DNA of 64,000 bases from Myxococcota bacterium. GTDB taxonomy: Bacteria > Myxococcota_A > UBA9160 > UBA6930. The stretch covers positions 1 through 64,000 of the forward strand of contig JANQOX010000007.1 in NCBI GenBank assembly GCA_028285625.1, read 5' to 3'. The notes beneath the pieces are model-generated. The model searched no databases. It was not told where the DNA came from and saw only the letters and a list, made by a program, of their open reading frames with translations. Of this stretch, positions 43,472-52,367 are shown piece by piece. Every line of letters starts with the position of its first letter. Position 1 is the stretch's first letter. A program made the translations under genes and the position numbers.

Positions 43472-45870
43472 GCATCCCCGAGAACCGCGGCGACCTCTTC
43501 GGTGGCGAGCGCCTGCGGCGCTACCACGTCCCGCGTGCTCGGATCATCCCGCCCGAGCACGTGTACCCCGTGGACGAGTGGCGGATCGTCGAGAAGCGCT
43601 TCTACCCGCGCTTCCTCGCGCAGACCGAGACCATCTTCGCACTGGCCAACGGCTACCTAGGCCTGCGCGGCGACTTCGAAGAGGGGTCGCCGGTGCTCGA
43701 TGGCGGCGTCTACGTGAACGGCTTCCACGAGACCTGGCCCATCTTCTACAGCGAGTCGGCCTACGGCTTTGCGAAGACCGGGCAGACGATCGTCAATGCA
43801 CCCGACGGCCGGGTGATCCGCCTGTACGTCGACGACGAATCCTTCGACCTCGCGAGCACGCAACTGCGACACTTCGAGCGCACGCTCGACATGCGCGAAG
43901 GCCTGCTGCACCGCGAGCTCGAGTTCGAGACCGCGTCGGGCAAACGCGTCCGGGTCCGTTCGCGGCGGATGGCGTCGGCCCAGCGGCGGCACCTCGCCGT
44001 GATCGACTACGAGGTGACGGTGCTCAATGCGCCGGCCACCATCCTGCTCGCCTCCGAGCTCGCGAACCGGGCACTCGAAGAAGAAGCGAGCGACGGCGAC
44101 CCCCGCAAGGCGCACCGCTTCGACGCGCGGGTGCTCGAGACACTGAACCGCCACGTCGATGGCCTGCGCGCCACCATCGGGGTGCGGACGAAGTCGAGCC
44201 GGATGCAGCTGGCTTCGGGAATCGATCATCTGATGGACACCGAGTGCCCGTGGCAGCACTGGGCCGAGCAGAGCGACGAGGTCGCGCGCGTGATCTTCTC
44301 GGTCGACGCGTCGCCCGAGTGCCCCATCCGGCTCACCAAGATGGTGGCAGCCCACCATGGTCGCGACCTGCCGACCGAAGAGCTCGCGGCCCGCGCGGGG
44401 CGCACGCTCACGCGCGCGAAGAGCGTGGGGCGCGAGCCCCTCTTCGAAGAGCAGCGACAGCGCCTGGCGACGTTCTGGGAGCACGCCGACGTCCAGATCG
44501 ACGGCGAGCCGTCCCTCCAGCAGAGCGTGCGCTTCAACCTCTTCCAACTCTTCCAGGCCACCGCGCGGGTCGAGGGCAACGGCGTGTCGGCGAAGGGCCT
44601 GACGGGCCGCGGCTACGAGGGGCACTACTTCTGGGACTCCGACGTGTACGTGATGCCCTTCCTCACGTACACGTCGCCGACCCGGGCGAGGAACCTGCTG
44701 AGCTTCCGCTACGGGATGCTCGAAGGGGCGCGGGAGCGCGCGAAAGAGCTGTCCCACCGCGGTGCGCTGTTTCCCTGGCGAACCATCACCGGCGAAGAGG
44801 CCTCGGCCTACTACGCCGCGGGCACCGCCCAGTACCACATCAATGCCGACATCGCGTACGCGGTGCGCAAGTACGTGAGCGCCACTGGAGATGCGGAGTT
44901 CATGGCCCAGAAGGGTGCGGAGATGCTCGTCGAGACCGCCCGGCTCTGGGCGGACCTCGGGTTCTTCTCCGAGTCCCACGGCGGCTCCTTCTGCATCCAC
45001 GGCGTGACCGGGCCCGACGAGTACACCGCGGTGGTGAACAACAACTGCTTCACCAACCTGATGGCCCGGGACAACCTGCGGGCAGCGGCCCGTGTCTGCC
45101 GAGCCTTCCAGAAGGACTCGCCGGCCGCCTGGGAGCACCTTCGTCACGAGACCCGGGTCGAGATCGAGGAGATCGAGACCTGGGAGGCGGCGGCGTCCGC
45201 CATGTTCCTGCCGCTCGACGAGAAGACCGGGGTGCACGCCCAGGACGACTCGTTCCTCGAGAAGGAGGTCTGGGACTTCGCCGGAACCCCCGCCGACAAG
45301 TACCCCCTGCTCCTCCACTTCCATCCGCTGACCCTCTACCGCCAGCAGGTGATCAAGCAGGCGGACGTCGTGTTGGCCATGGTCCTGCTCGACCGGGACT
45401 TCTCGACGGAACAGAAGCGTCGGAACTTCGACTACTACGAGCCGCTCACCACTGGCGACTCCTCGCTCTCCAGCTCGATCGAGAGCATCGTGGCCTGCGA
45501 GGTCGGCTACCGCGAGAAGGCCTTCGGCTACTTCCTCGAGGCCGCCGTGATGGACCTGGCCGACGTCAGCGGCAACGTCAACGACGGCGTGCACATCGCT
45601 TCGGCCGGCGGCGTGTGGATGGCGTGCGTGTATGGCTTCGCGGGCATGCGAGACGAGAACGGCGTGCTGTCCTTCGCCCCGCGGCTGCCGGAGAGCTTCG
45701 AGCGGCTGGCCTTCCCCATCACGTGGGGCGGACAGACCCTCGATGTCGAGATCACCCACCGCGCCACGACCTACCGCCTGCGCGAGGGGCCCCCCATCCA
45801 GGTGCGCCACGGCGACGCGGTGCTCGACTTGCACGCCGGCGAGCCCGTGGAGACCCGCGCCGGAGACTGA
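43468..45870 (+). CDS. GH65 disaccharide phosphorylase (trehalose/maltose/kojibiose type)
   Basis: 800 aa from GTG overlapping the HAD stop. Phosphorolyses an alpha-glucosyl disaccharide to beta-glucose 1-phosphate plus a sugar. N-terminal beta-sandwich begins VEKRFYPRFLAQTETIFALANGYLGLRGDFEEG; the (alpha/alpha)6 barrel has GLTGRGYEGHYFWDSDVYVMPFL, and general acid Glu518 in TGPDEYTAVVNNN; KQADVVLAMVLL is the phosphate-site region. Length and motifs are full. Trehalose, maltose, nigerose and kojibiose phosphorylases cannot be separated by eye. With the HAD enzyme it links a storage or compatible-solute disaccharide to glycolysis. Confidence 0.93.
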   Translation: MSIPENRGDLFGGERLRRYHVPRARIIPPEHVYPVDEWRIVEKRFYPRFLAQTETIFALANGYLGLRGDFEEGSPVLDGGVYVNGFHETWPIFYSESAYGFAKTGQTIVNAPDGRVIRLYVDDESFDLASTQLRHFERTLDMREGLLHRELEFETASGKRVRVRSRRMASAQRRHLAVIDYEVTVLNAPATILLASELANRALEEEASDGDPRKAHRFDARVLETLNRHVDGLRATIGVRTKSSRMQLASGIDHLMDTECPWQHWAEQSDEVARVIFSVDASPECPIRLTKMVAAHHGRDLPTEELAARAGRTLTRAKSVGREPLFEEQRQRLATFWEHADVQIDGEPSLQQSVRFNLFQLFQATARVEGNGVSAKGLTGRGYEGHYFWDSDVYVMPFLTYTSPTRARNLLSFRYGMLEGARERAKELSHRGALFPWRTITGEEASAYYAAGTAQYHINADIAYAVRKYVSATGDAEFMAQKGAEMLVETARLWADLGFFSESHGGSFCIHGVTGPDEYTAVVNNNCFTNLMARDNLRAAARVCRAFQKDSPAAWEHLRHETRVEIEEIETWEAAASAMFLPLDEKTGVHAQDDSFLEKEVWDFAGTPADKYPLLLHFHPLTLYRQQVIKQADVVLAMVLLDRDFSTEQKRRNFDYYEPLTTGDSSLSSSIESIVACEVGYREKAFGYFLEAAVMDLADVSGNVNDGVHIASAGGVWMACVYGFAGMRDENGVLSFAPRLPESFERLAFPITWGGQTLDVEITHRATTYRLREGPPIQVRHGDAVLDLHAGEPVETRAGD

Positions 45871-45972
45871 CGTGCATGGCCCGGACGCCCACCACGGGCG
45901 CCGTTGGGCCGGGTCACCCGCCACCGTTCGGCCCCTCTCAGTGGGCTCTCCGGTTCGGCCGATGGTTCGGGC

Positions 45973-47652
45973 ATGCCCGATGCCTCACCCCGATCCGCGG
46001 GATGGTTCGCGGCCATCACCCTCGCGAGCGTGGTTCCCACGCTGCTCACGCTCTGGTTCGGGCCGCAGAGCGGGCTCGAGACGCTGGTCATCCTGGTCCC
46101 GTGGCTCGGGATGCTGGCCGCGCACGCCGTGTTCGGGCTGCTCACGCTGATCGCCGCGCGGGCCGAGGGGCGCCGGGTCCTGTTCTCCTTCATGGCCCTC
46201 TACCTCACCGGATTCACCGGCCTGCACCTCGTGGGCTGGGCGATCACGAGCGAAGTGCCCGAGCGGCTCGAGATCCGGTACCTCGAGTACGCGCAGCCGG
46301 CCGACTACGCGTTATACGAGTTGGCGGGCCAGCCATCCGGCGACCCTGGTGGGCTGGACGAGCGCGTACGAACCCTCGCCGCCGAAGGCGCGGACCTCGA
46401 TCGGATGGACCCGTGGGGGATGACCGCGCTCTACCGGGCGGCAGCCCAGCGGCTGCCCCTCACACGCGCCCTCCTCCAGGCCGGTGCCGATCCGAACCGG
46501 CTCACCGAAGAGCACGGAGCGCCGATCCACATCGCCATCCGCCAGGGCGAGGTCGAGATCGTGCTGGCGCTGCTCGCCAGCGGGGCCGACCCCGACCTCG
46601 CCGAGCCCGGCGGCGCCCGCCCGATCTGTCGGGTGATCGCATCGCGCGGCGCGGCGGGCGAGCTCTCGGACGACGGCTTGCGCATGCTCGATGGCCTGCT
46701 CGCTGCGGGTGCCGACCCGGGTACCTGTGCAGCGTTCTCGATGGCGGTCGGCCTGCAGCAGACGAACGGCCTGCGCGCGCTGCTCGCAGCGGGGTACGTG
46801 GCCTCCCAGGCGGAGGCAGGCCCCTTGGCCGATGCCGTCCTCCAGGCGGTTCGCTCGGGGGACGTCCCGTGGATGGAGCTGCTGCTCGAGGCCGGCGCCG
46901 ACGGCACCCGCGCACTGCCTTACGCCATCGAACGCCGCCAGGCGGAGATCGTCCGGATCCTGCTCGAAGCCGGCGCCGACGCTCGCGCCGAGCCCTTCCT
47001 CGTCGCGACCGCGGGGCGCCGCGATGCCGACGCCATCACCGACCTGCTCCTCGCGCACGGTGCCGACCCCCACGCGCAGGACAGCAAGGGCCGCACGCCC
47101 CTGGTGCAGGCCGCCCGCGCCGCCCACGACGACAACGTGCGGCGCCTGGTGGAACTGGGAGCCGACCCCGACTGGATCTACGAGGACGAGCCCCTGGTGC
47201 TCTCGATGCAGACGATGATCCCGAAGCAGAAACACGTGACGGCCTTGCTCGTCGAGCTTGGCGCCGACCCGAACACCCACGGGAGTGAGGGGCACACGCC
47301 CCTCATGCGCGCCACGCGCAACAGTCACCACGAGCTGATGCAGGCGCTGATCGATGCGGGAGCCGAACTCGACGCCGTGGATGACGCCCGCTGGACCGCG
47401 CTCCACCACGCCGCGGTCACGCGCTTCGAAGGCCTCATCGGCCTCTCGCTGCTTCTCGATGCCGGGGCGCGCGTCGAGGCCTACGACTCGGAGAGCCGGA
47501 CGCCACTCTGTGTCGCCCAGGCGGAGGGCAACGTGCCGGCAGCCGAGTACCTCCAGTCCAAGGGTGCTCATCCCCAGGATTGCTGGAAGAAGCGCCCGCC
47601 CGTCGAGCTTCGGTGGCGCGGCCGCCGGGCCCAGGCAGTCGCCCCCTTCTAG
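45973..47652 (+). CDS. membrane-anchored ankyrin-repeat protein
   Basis: 559 aa. Three N-terminal hydrophobic helices (about residues 10-30, 35-60 and 70-92) are followed by roughly ten ankyrin repeats, recognisable as recurring LLxAGADPN or LLLAHGADP and TPLxxA motifs to the end. Repeats hold the binding surface, so it probably tethers a partner protein to the membrane. No enzyme domain is seen. ATG 45973 is preferred to an upstream in-frame TTG at 45904 because the protein then starts just before helix 1. It begins 102 bases after the GH65 gene and converges on the amidohydrolase gene with 6 bases between. Confidence 0.85.
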   Translation: MPDASPRSAGWFAAITLASVVPTLLTLWFGPQSGLETLVILVPWLGMLAAHAVFGLLTLIAARAEGRRVLFSFMALYLTGFTGLHLVGWAITSEVPERLEIRYLEYAQPADYALYELAGQPSGDPGGLDERVRTLAAEGADLDRMDPWGMTALYRAAAQRLPLTRALLQAGADPNRLTEEHGAPIHIAIRQGEVEIVLALLASGADPDLAEPGGARPICRVIASRGAAGELSDDGLRMLDGLLAAGADPGTCAAFSMAVGLQQTNGLRALLAAGYVASQAEAGPLADAVLQAVRSGDVPWMELLLEAGADGTRALPYAIERRQAEIVRILLEAGADARAEPFLVATAGRRDADAITDLLLAHGADPHAQDSKGRTPLVQAARAAHDDNVRRLVELGADPDWIYEDEPLVLSMQTMIPKQKHVTALLVELGADPNTHGSEGHTPLMRATRNSHHELMQALIDAGAELDAVDDARWTALHHAAVTRFEGLIGLSLLLDAGARVEAYDSESRTPLCVAQAEGNVPAAEYLQSKGAHPQDCWKKRPPVELRWRGRRAQAVAPF

Positions 47653-47658
47653 AAGGAT

Positions 47659-48900
47659 TCAGGCGCCCCGCTGCTTCCGGCCGTAGCCCATGGCCCGGGC
47701 ACGCTGGAAGGTGATGCAGGTCGAATCGGCGGGGATCTCGCCCAGGGGCTCGCGAACGAGCTCGGGTGTGATGCCGAGCGCGTCGGCCGCGGGCCGCAGG
47801 GCCTCCAGGTCGAATCCGTAGAGCGCGGCCGCGTTCTCTCCGAGAATCTTGCGCACGTCTCCCTCGTCGAGGTCGGATAGCGCGAAGCGCATGTTTTCGC
47901 GCGAGTAGGGGTAGCAGCCCTCGTAGTGGGGGTAGTCGTTGCCCCAGAGGATCTTGTCGATCCCCACCTCGTCACGGCCGGCGATGTCCGACGGCGAGGG
48001 AAAGCTCGCGCCGTACCAGCAGTTGCGTTTGGCGTAGAAGCTGGGCAGCTCTTGCAGCGCGGGGTCGGTGGAGGTGTCGATCTCTCCGATGGCGCCCATC
48101 TTCCAGGCCAGGTACATGGCGTCCATCTGCTTCATCAGCTTGGGCGCCCAGGCGCAGCCCGACTCGGTGAGGATGTAGCGCAGGCGCGGGAAGCGCTCGA
48201 AGACGCCCCCCATGATCAGGTGGGTGAAGCCGCGCTGCACGAAGAAGGGCATCTCCATGGCCCAGAGCGCCTTCTCGCCCTGCCCTTTCGCGTAGGCGGG
48301 CGAGCCCTGACCCGAGTGCTGGTTGATGACCAGGTCGCAGTCCTGGATGGCCGCCCACAGACGATCGTAGGCCGGATGGTTGAGAGGCTGGAGATGCACA
48401 TCCGAGGGCGACGGCAGTGGGAGCAACACGCCGCCGCGGAGCCCGTGCTCGGCGATCCACTGCACGTCTTCGATGGCATCGTCGACGTCGTTCAGGTGGA
48501 TCAGGCCGATGCCCGCCCGGCGCTCGGGCTCCTCCGCGCAAAAGTCGACCAGCCAGCGGTTGTGGGCCTGGGTGCCCGCGCGATAGCGCCGGTACTGCTC
48601 GGGGGTCGGCGGCGGAGAGATGTGGAAGGCCGTCCCGTAGAAGGGAGGCACGGTATTCGGAAAGATGATCTCGCCGACCACGCCGTCGGATTCGAGATCC
48701 GCACGCCGCTCGGCCGAGTCCCAGTTCTTGGTCTTCTTGCTCCCGACGTGCTTCTTGGCCGGGTTCCGGTAGCTGCCACGCCAGTCGTCGAAGTCCGCGC
48801 GGTGCTCCGGATCGAGGTAGTCGCGATAGGCATCGACCGCAGCGCCGGCGTGGGTGTCGGCGGTGATGGTGATGTACGGGGAGGAGGAAGCAGCGCCCAT
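47659..48900 (-). CDS. amidohydrolase-2 family protein (ACMSD-like)
   Basis: 413 aa metal-dependent hydrolase or decarboxylase fold. N-terminal ITADTHAG replaces the usual HxH, the common variant in this large actinobacterial/deltaproteobacterial subgroup. Further landmarks: NPAKKHVGSKKTKNWDSAERRADLESDGV, metal His in LVINQHSGQGS, GVFERFPRLRYILTESG, and catalytic Asp in ILWGNDYPHYEG. Substrate unknown; relatives act on aromatic acid ring-opening products. ATG at 48900. The 117 bases between it and the DUF2955 stop show no notable structure. Confidence 0.9.
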   Translation of the reverse strand: MGAASSSPYITITADTHAGAAVDAYRDYLDPEHRADFDDWRGSYRNPAKKHVGSKKTKNWDSAERRADLESDGVVGEIIFPNTVPPFYGTAFHISPPPTPEQYRRYRAGTQAHNRWLVDFCAEEPERRAGIGLIHLNDVDDAIEDVQWIAEHGLRGGVLLPLPSPSDVHLQPLNHPAYDRLWAAIQDCDLVINQHSGQGSPAYAKGQGEKALWAMEMPFFVQRGFTHLIMGGVFERFPRLRYILTESGCAWAPKLMKQMDAMYLAWKMGAIGEIDTSTDPALQELPSFYAKRNCWYGASFPSPSDIAGRDEVGIDKILWGNDYPHYEGCYPYSRENMRFALSDLDEGDVRKILGENAAALYGFDLEALRPAADALGITPELVREPLGEIPADSTCITFQRARAMGYGRKQRGA

Positions 48901-49017
48901 ACCGAACCAAGCTCCTTCGGGGCCATCGCGTGAGGTCCTGCGACCCGCGGCCTCGGTTTGCCCAGGATACGAGAAGATCCAGGGTCTCTGCAGCCCGCCA
49001 CTCAGATCGGGCGCGCT

Positions 49018-50040
49018 TCAGAGGGCGGATTCGCGCTCGCGGGCCCCGCGCGGGCGCAGCAGATGCGCCGCCAAGGGCAGCCCCACCGTGAGGATCGTGG
49101 CCGCCATCACGATGGCGATCAGCCGGTCGAAGAACTTCGCACCGGTCTCGTCGCCAAAGTAGGAGCTGGTGCTCGAGATCAAGATGATCATCGCGGTGTG
49201 TGCCGAGGCGAAGTAGACGGCGGCGGGCCGGCCCGAGAACTGCCCGCGGCCGATGACCAGCAGCCCCAACGCCACGAGGGCGAGCAGCAGCGCGAACTCG
49301 TGGTACATGGACGTGAGCAGGTAGATCACGACGGCAGCGCCACCCCCGATGAGCGCGCCCCCGAGCATGGGGAGGCTCGCCCGCCAGCCCGGGCCCGCCT
49401 GGACGCTCAGAGACAGGATCACCGCGTACAGCAGCGACTGGATCTGACCCGTCCAGCCCAGCGTGACCACGATCGCGAACAGCGGAAGGAACGTGGCCGT
49501 GCGCTGAAGGGCAAAGGCGAGCTGCGCGGGCGCGGGCGGGGCACTGGCAGCGGGCGCCACACGTGGCTCGGCGGCAGGCGCCGGGAACAGCTCAAAGCCG
49601 AGCTGCACGAACACGAACGAGAGCAGCAAGGCCACCACGAAGTCCACGGGGAACTGGACGGCTTGCTCCAGGGACTGCACCGCCAGAATCGGCACCAACA
49701 GCACGCCGATCAGCAGCATCAGCACGAGGAAGGGGGACGTGCCACGGGCCGCGGCGAGAAAGATGCGGAAGAGCAGCAGTCCGGTCACCCCGAACAGCAA
49801 CGCGGGAGAGCCCGTGAACAGCAGCCCGACCCCCACCCCGAGACCCAGACCCAACACGGCGGCCGACAGGATGGCCACCATGACCCGGAGCGTCGGCCGT
49901 GGTGTCGGCGCAGCCAGGAACACCGAGGTCAGCAGTGGCGTGACCACGGCGAGCGAGTAGTCGAGCCCGAACGCGAAGGCCACCGCCAGCGTGGTCCCCG
50001 CGGCGAAGCGGAGCATGTGTCGCGTGTCTTCGGGCCCCAT
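49018..50040 (-). CDS. DUF2955 / FUSC-like membrane protein
   Basis: 340 aa with about ten helices in two groups of five or six, separated by a Pro/Ala-rich loop near residue 155-170. The N terminus MLRFAAGTTLAVAFAFGLDYSLAVVTPLLTSVFLA and the mid-repeat LGWTGQIQSLLYAVILSLSVQAGPGWRASLPMLGGALIGG are typical of DUF2955, a relative of AaeB-like efflux pumps. It lies 7 bases after the HlyD gene, the usual partner (AaeA/AaeB arrangement), so export of small aromatic acids or toxic metabolites is the likely role. No outer-membrane factor is encoded alongside. Confidence 0.85.
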   Translation of the reverse strand: MGPEDTRHMLRFAAGTTLAVAFAFGLDYSLAVVTPLLTSVFLAAPTPRPTLRVMVAILSAAVLGLGLGVGVGLLFTGSPALLFGVTGLLLFRIFLAAARGTSPFLVLMLLIGVLLVPILAVQSLEQAVQFPVDFVVALLLSFVFVQLGFELFPAPAAEPRVAPAASAPPAPAQLAFALQRTATFLPLFAIVVTLGWTGQIQSLLYAVILSLSVQAGPGWRASLPMLGGALIGGGAAVVIYLLTSMYHEFALLLALVALGLLVIGRGQFSGRPAAVYFASAHTAMIILISSTSSYFGDETGAKFFDRLIAIVMAATILTVGLPLAAHLLRPRGARERESAL

Positions 50041-50047
50041 GGCCGCC

Positions 50048-51187
50048 TCAGTAGAGGTACGAGAGCAGGCTCATCGCCCGGATCCAGAGCTTGCCCAGCG
50101 GACGAAGCAGACCCGCGCGCTCGGTGTAGATGATCACGTCGGCCTGGCCGCCCTCGCGGCGCAGCCCGACCGTGGCGTCGTCGGTGAAGTGGATCACCAC
50201 CGGAAAACGCTGGGGCTCGCGCAGCCAATCGCTCGGATTCGAGATCGACGGCAGCGTCCCGGCGTCGGTCGCGCGACCCCAATCGACGCCGAACCCGGTG
50301 CTCACCACCCTGCCCTCGAAGACGCGTCCAGGCGCCACGTCCAGCACGATGTCCACCCGGTCGCCCGGCTGGATGTGCCCGAGTGAGTTCTCGCGCAGGT
50401 AGGCTTCGACCCAGACGTCGGCCGAAGAGATGAACGTCATCAGCGGCCGGCCGGCCTGGGCAAAGCGGCCGACCTCGACCCGGACGTTCGTCACCCCGCC
50501 ATCGGTGGGCGCGCGAAGCGTGGCCAGCTCGAGGTTGCGGCGCGCCTTGGCGAGCTCGGCCGTCGCGGACCGGATGCGGGCGTTGTCGCCGCCGGTGGCG
50601 CCGAGCTTCTCTCGGGCCGTCGCGAGATCGGCCTCGGCGGCCTCGAGGTCGGCCACGGCTCGCTCGACGCGCGTCTTGGCGTTGTCGGCGCGAAACTGCG
50701 AGGCCACCTCGAGCCGCGCGAGCTCGTCGATGCGCTCCTTGTCGCGCCGACCCGCGGCCAGCTCGGCCTTGGCCTTCTCGACGCGTGCCGCGGCCGCGGC
50801 CACGCCACCGGTGTCCGCACCGATGTCCTCGCCCGCACGCGCGAGCTCGGCCTCGGCCTTCTCGACCTCGAGCGCGAACAGCTCCTCGTCGATCGACACC
50901 AGCACGTCGCCCTCTGCGACACGTTGGTTGAGCCCGACGTTCACGGCCGTGACGTGCCCGGACACTTCGGGCACGACGGGCACGACGTAGCCGCTCACCC
51001 GGGCGGTGCTGGTGGACGGCGTGCAGCGGTCTGCGGCGAGATACCAGACCAGCAAGAGCAGCACGATCACGCCCGCGACTCGGGTGATGCGGCTGATGCG
51101 GCGCTCGGCCTGGGCTGCCTGGCGGGCGGCCTCGCTCGGGTCGGGTCCCGGCTCAGCAGATTCGGAAGCTGCATTGCCCTCGGTCAC
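50048..51187 (-). CDS. HlyD-family periplasmic adaptor (EmrA/AaeA-like)
   Basis: 379 aa from a GTG that overlaps the stop of the AI-2E-type gene. Short cytoplasmic tail, one helix at about 34-51, then the adaptor pattern: RVSGYVVPVVPEVSGHVTAVNVGLNQRVAEGDVLVSID (lipoyl-type beta-hammerhead), a long coiled coil about 100-225 rich in Ala/Glu/Lys, and APTDGGVTNVRVEVGRF closing the lipoyl domain, then a beta-barrel VWVEAYLRENSLGHIQPGD. It bridges an inner-membrane pump (the DUF2955 protein next door) to the outer membrane. Confidence 0.92.
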   Translation of the reverse strand: MTEGNAASESAEPGPDPSEAARQAAQAERRISRITRVAGVIVLLLLVWYLAADRCTPSTSTARVSGYVVPVVPEVSGHVTAVNVGLNQRVAEGDVLVSIDEELFALEVEKAEAELARAGEDIGADTGGVAAAAARVEKAKAELAAGRRDKERIDELARLEVASQFRADNAKTRVERAVADLEAAEADLATAREKLGATGGDNARIRSATAELAKARRNLELATLRAPTDGGVTNVRVEVGRFAQAGRPLMTFISSADVWVEAYLRENSLGHIQPGDRVDIVLDVAPGRVFEGRVVSTGFGVDWGRATDAGTLPSISNPSDWLREPQRFPVVIHFTDDATVGLRREGGQADVIIYTERAGLLRPLGKLWIRAMSLLSYLY

Positions 51188-52260
51188 GCCGCCTCCTCCG
51201 GGGTCGGCGCGTCGTCCTGGTCGATCCAGGCCATGAGCAGCGTGTAGGCCAGCGCCAGGATCACGGCACCCACGAACAAGCCGATCACGCCGCTCAGGAT
51301 CATGCCGCCGATCGCCCCGAGCAGGATCACCAGCATCGGCACGTCGAGACCGCGGCCGAGCAGCAACGGCTTGAGGAACGTGTCACTGACGCTCACCAGC
51401 ACGCCCCAGATCATGAACGCGATGGCGGGCCCCGTGTCGTTGGCCGAGAACACGTAGACGATCGCGGGGCCGAGAACGACGAGCGGCGGAAGCTGGACGA
51501 TGGCGAGCACCAGGACCAGCAGCGCCCACACCCCGGCCGCAGGGACGCCCACGGCCAGCATTCCGATCCCAGCGAGCAGGGCCTGGATCAAAGCCACCCC
51601 GAGCACGCCTTGCGCCACGCTTCGCGTGGTGGCGGTCGCCAGGTCGACGAAGTCCGCGCCCGCCTCGCCTGCCAGACGCGAACCCAAGCTCACGGCGGCT
51701 GCACGCCCGCTCGCGGCGTTCGTCATGAGCGCGGCAGCGATCAGGATCGAGATGATGAACTGGACGATGGTCGCGCCCGCTCCGGCGATGGCCGAGAGCA
51801 GCCCGCCGGCGACCTGGACCACCTGCGGCGTGAACCGCTCGAGCGTCGCGGTCAGGTTCTTCGAGCTCGCCAGCCAGGCTTCGTAGAGCCGCTCGCCCAC
51901 GAGCGGCCACTCACGCACCGACTCCCGAGGCGGCGGCACGTGAAGCGTTCCCGCCTGATAGGCCTGATGCGCGGCCTGATACGCCTCCGCCGCCGACTCC
52001 ACGAGCAGCACCGTGGGCACGATCAGCAGCGCAAGCCCGACGAGGGCGAACGTCGCTGCGGCGAGCCGGCTGCGACCACCGAAGGCCGCCTCCAGGCGCA
52101 CGTGCAACGGGTAGACCGCCACGGCGATGATGATCCCCCACGCGACGGGAAGCAGGAACGGCGCCAGGACCAAGAAGCAGAAGTATCCGAGTGCGGCCAC
52201 GACCCCGAGTCGGATCGCCGTGTCGATCGTACGTTGGGTGTGCGCAATGCGATCGGCCAT
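51184..52260 (-). CDS. AI-2E family (PerM) transporter
   Basis: 358 aa with seven or eight helices. N terminus after ATG 52260 reads DTAIRLGVVAALGYFCFLVLAPFLLPVAWGIIIAVAVYPLH, and the C-terminal core has LLAGIGMLAVGVPAAGVWALLVLVLAIVQLPPL and ISDTFLKPLLLGRG-like sequence (VSDTFLKPLLLGRGLDVPMLVILLG), the AI-2E/PerM signature. Some members move autoinducer-2 or act as Na+/H+ antiporters; the substrate here is unknown. A longer in-frame start region exists but is unlike the family. It heads the run with HlyD and DUF2955 and lies 107 bases after the ABC exporter. Confidence 0.9.
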   Translation of the reverse strand: MADRIAHTQRTIDTAIRLGVVAALGYFCFLVLAPFLLPVAWGIIIAVAVYPLHVRLEAAFGGRSRLAAATFALVGLALLIVPTVLLVESAAEAYQAAHQAYQAGTLHVPPPRESVREWPLVGERLYEAWLASSKNLTATLERFTPQVVQVAGGLLSAIAGAGATIVQFIISILIAAALMTNAASGRAAAVSLGSRLAGEAGADFVDLATATTRSVAQGVLGVALIQALLAGIGMLAVGVPAAGVWALLVLVLAIVQLPPLVVLGPAIVYVFSANDTGPAIAFMIWGVLVSVSDTFLKPLLLGRGLDVPMLVILLGAIGGMILSGVIGLFVGAVILALAYTLLMAWIDQDDAPTPEEAA

Positions 52261-52367
52261 GGTCGGCTTCCCCCACGCCCAGGACTGGGCACGGCCCAAT
52301 TTTGGCGCGAGAAACGTGAGAACGCACGCTGCTCCCCGGCGGCGCGCCTCGGGACCGCCGGGCACGA

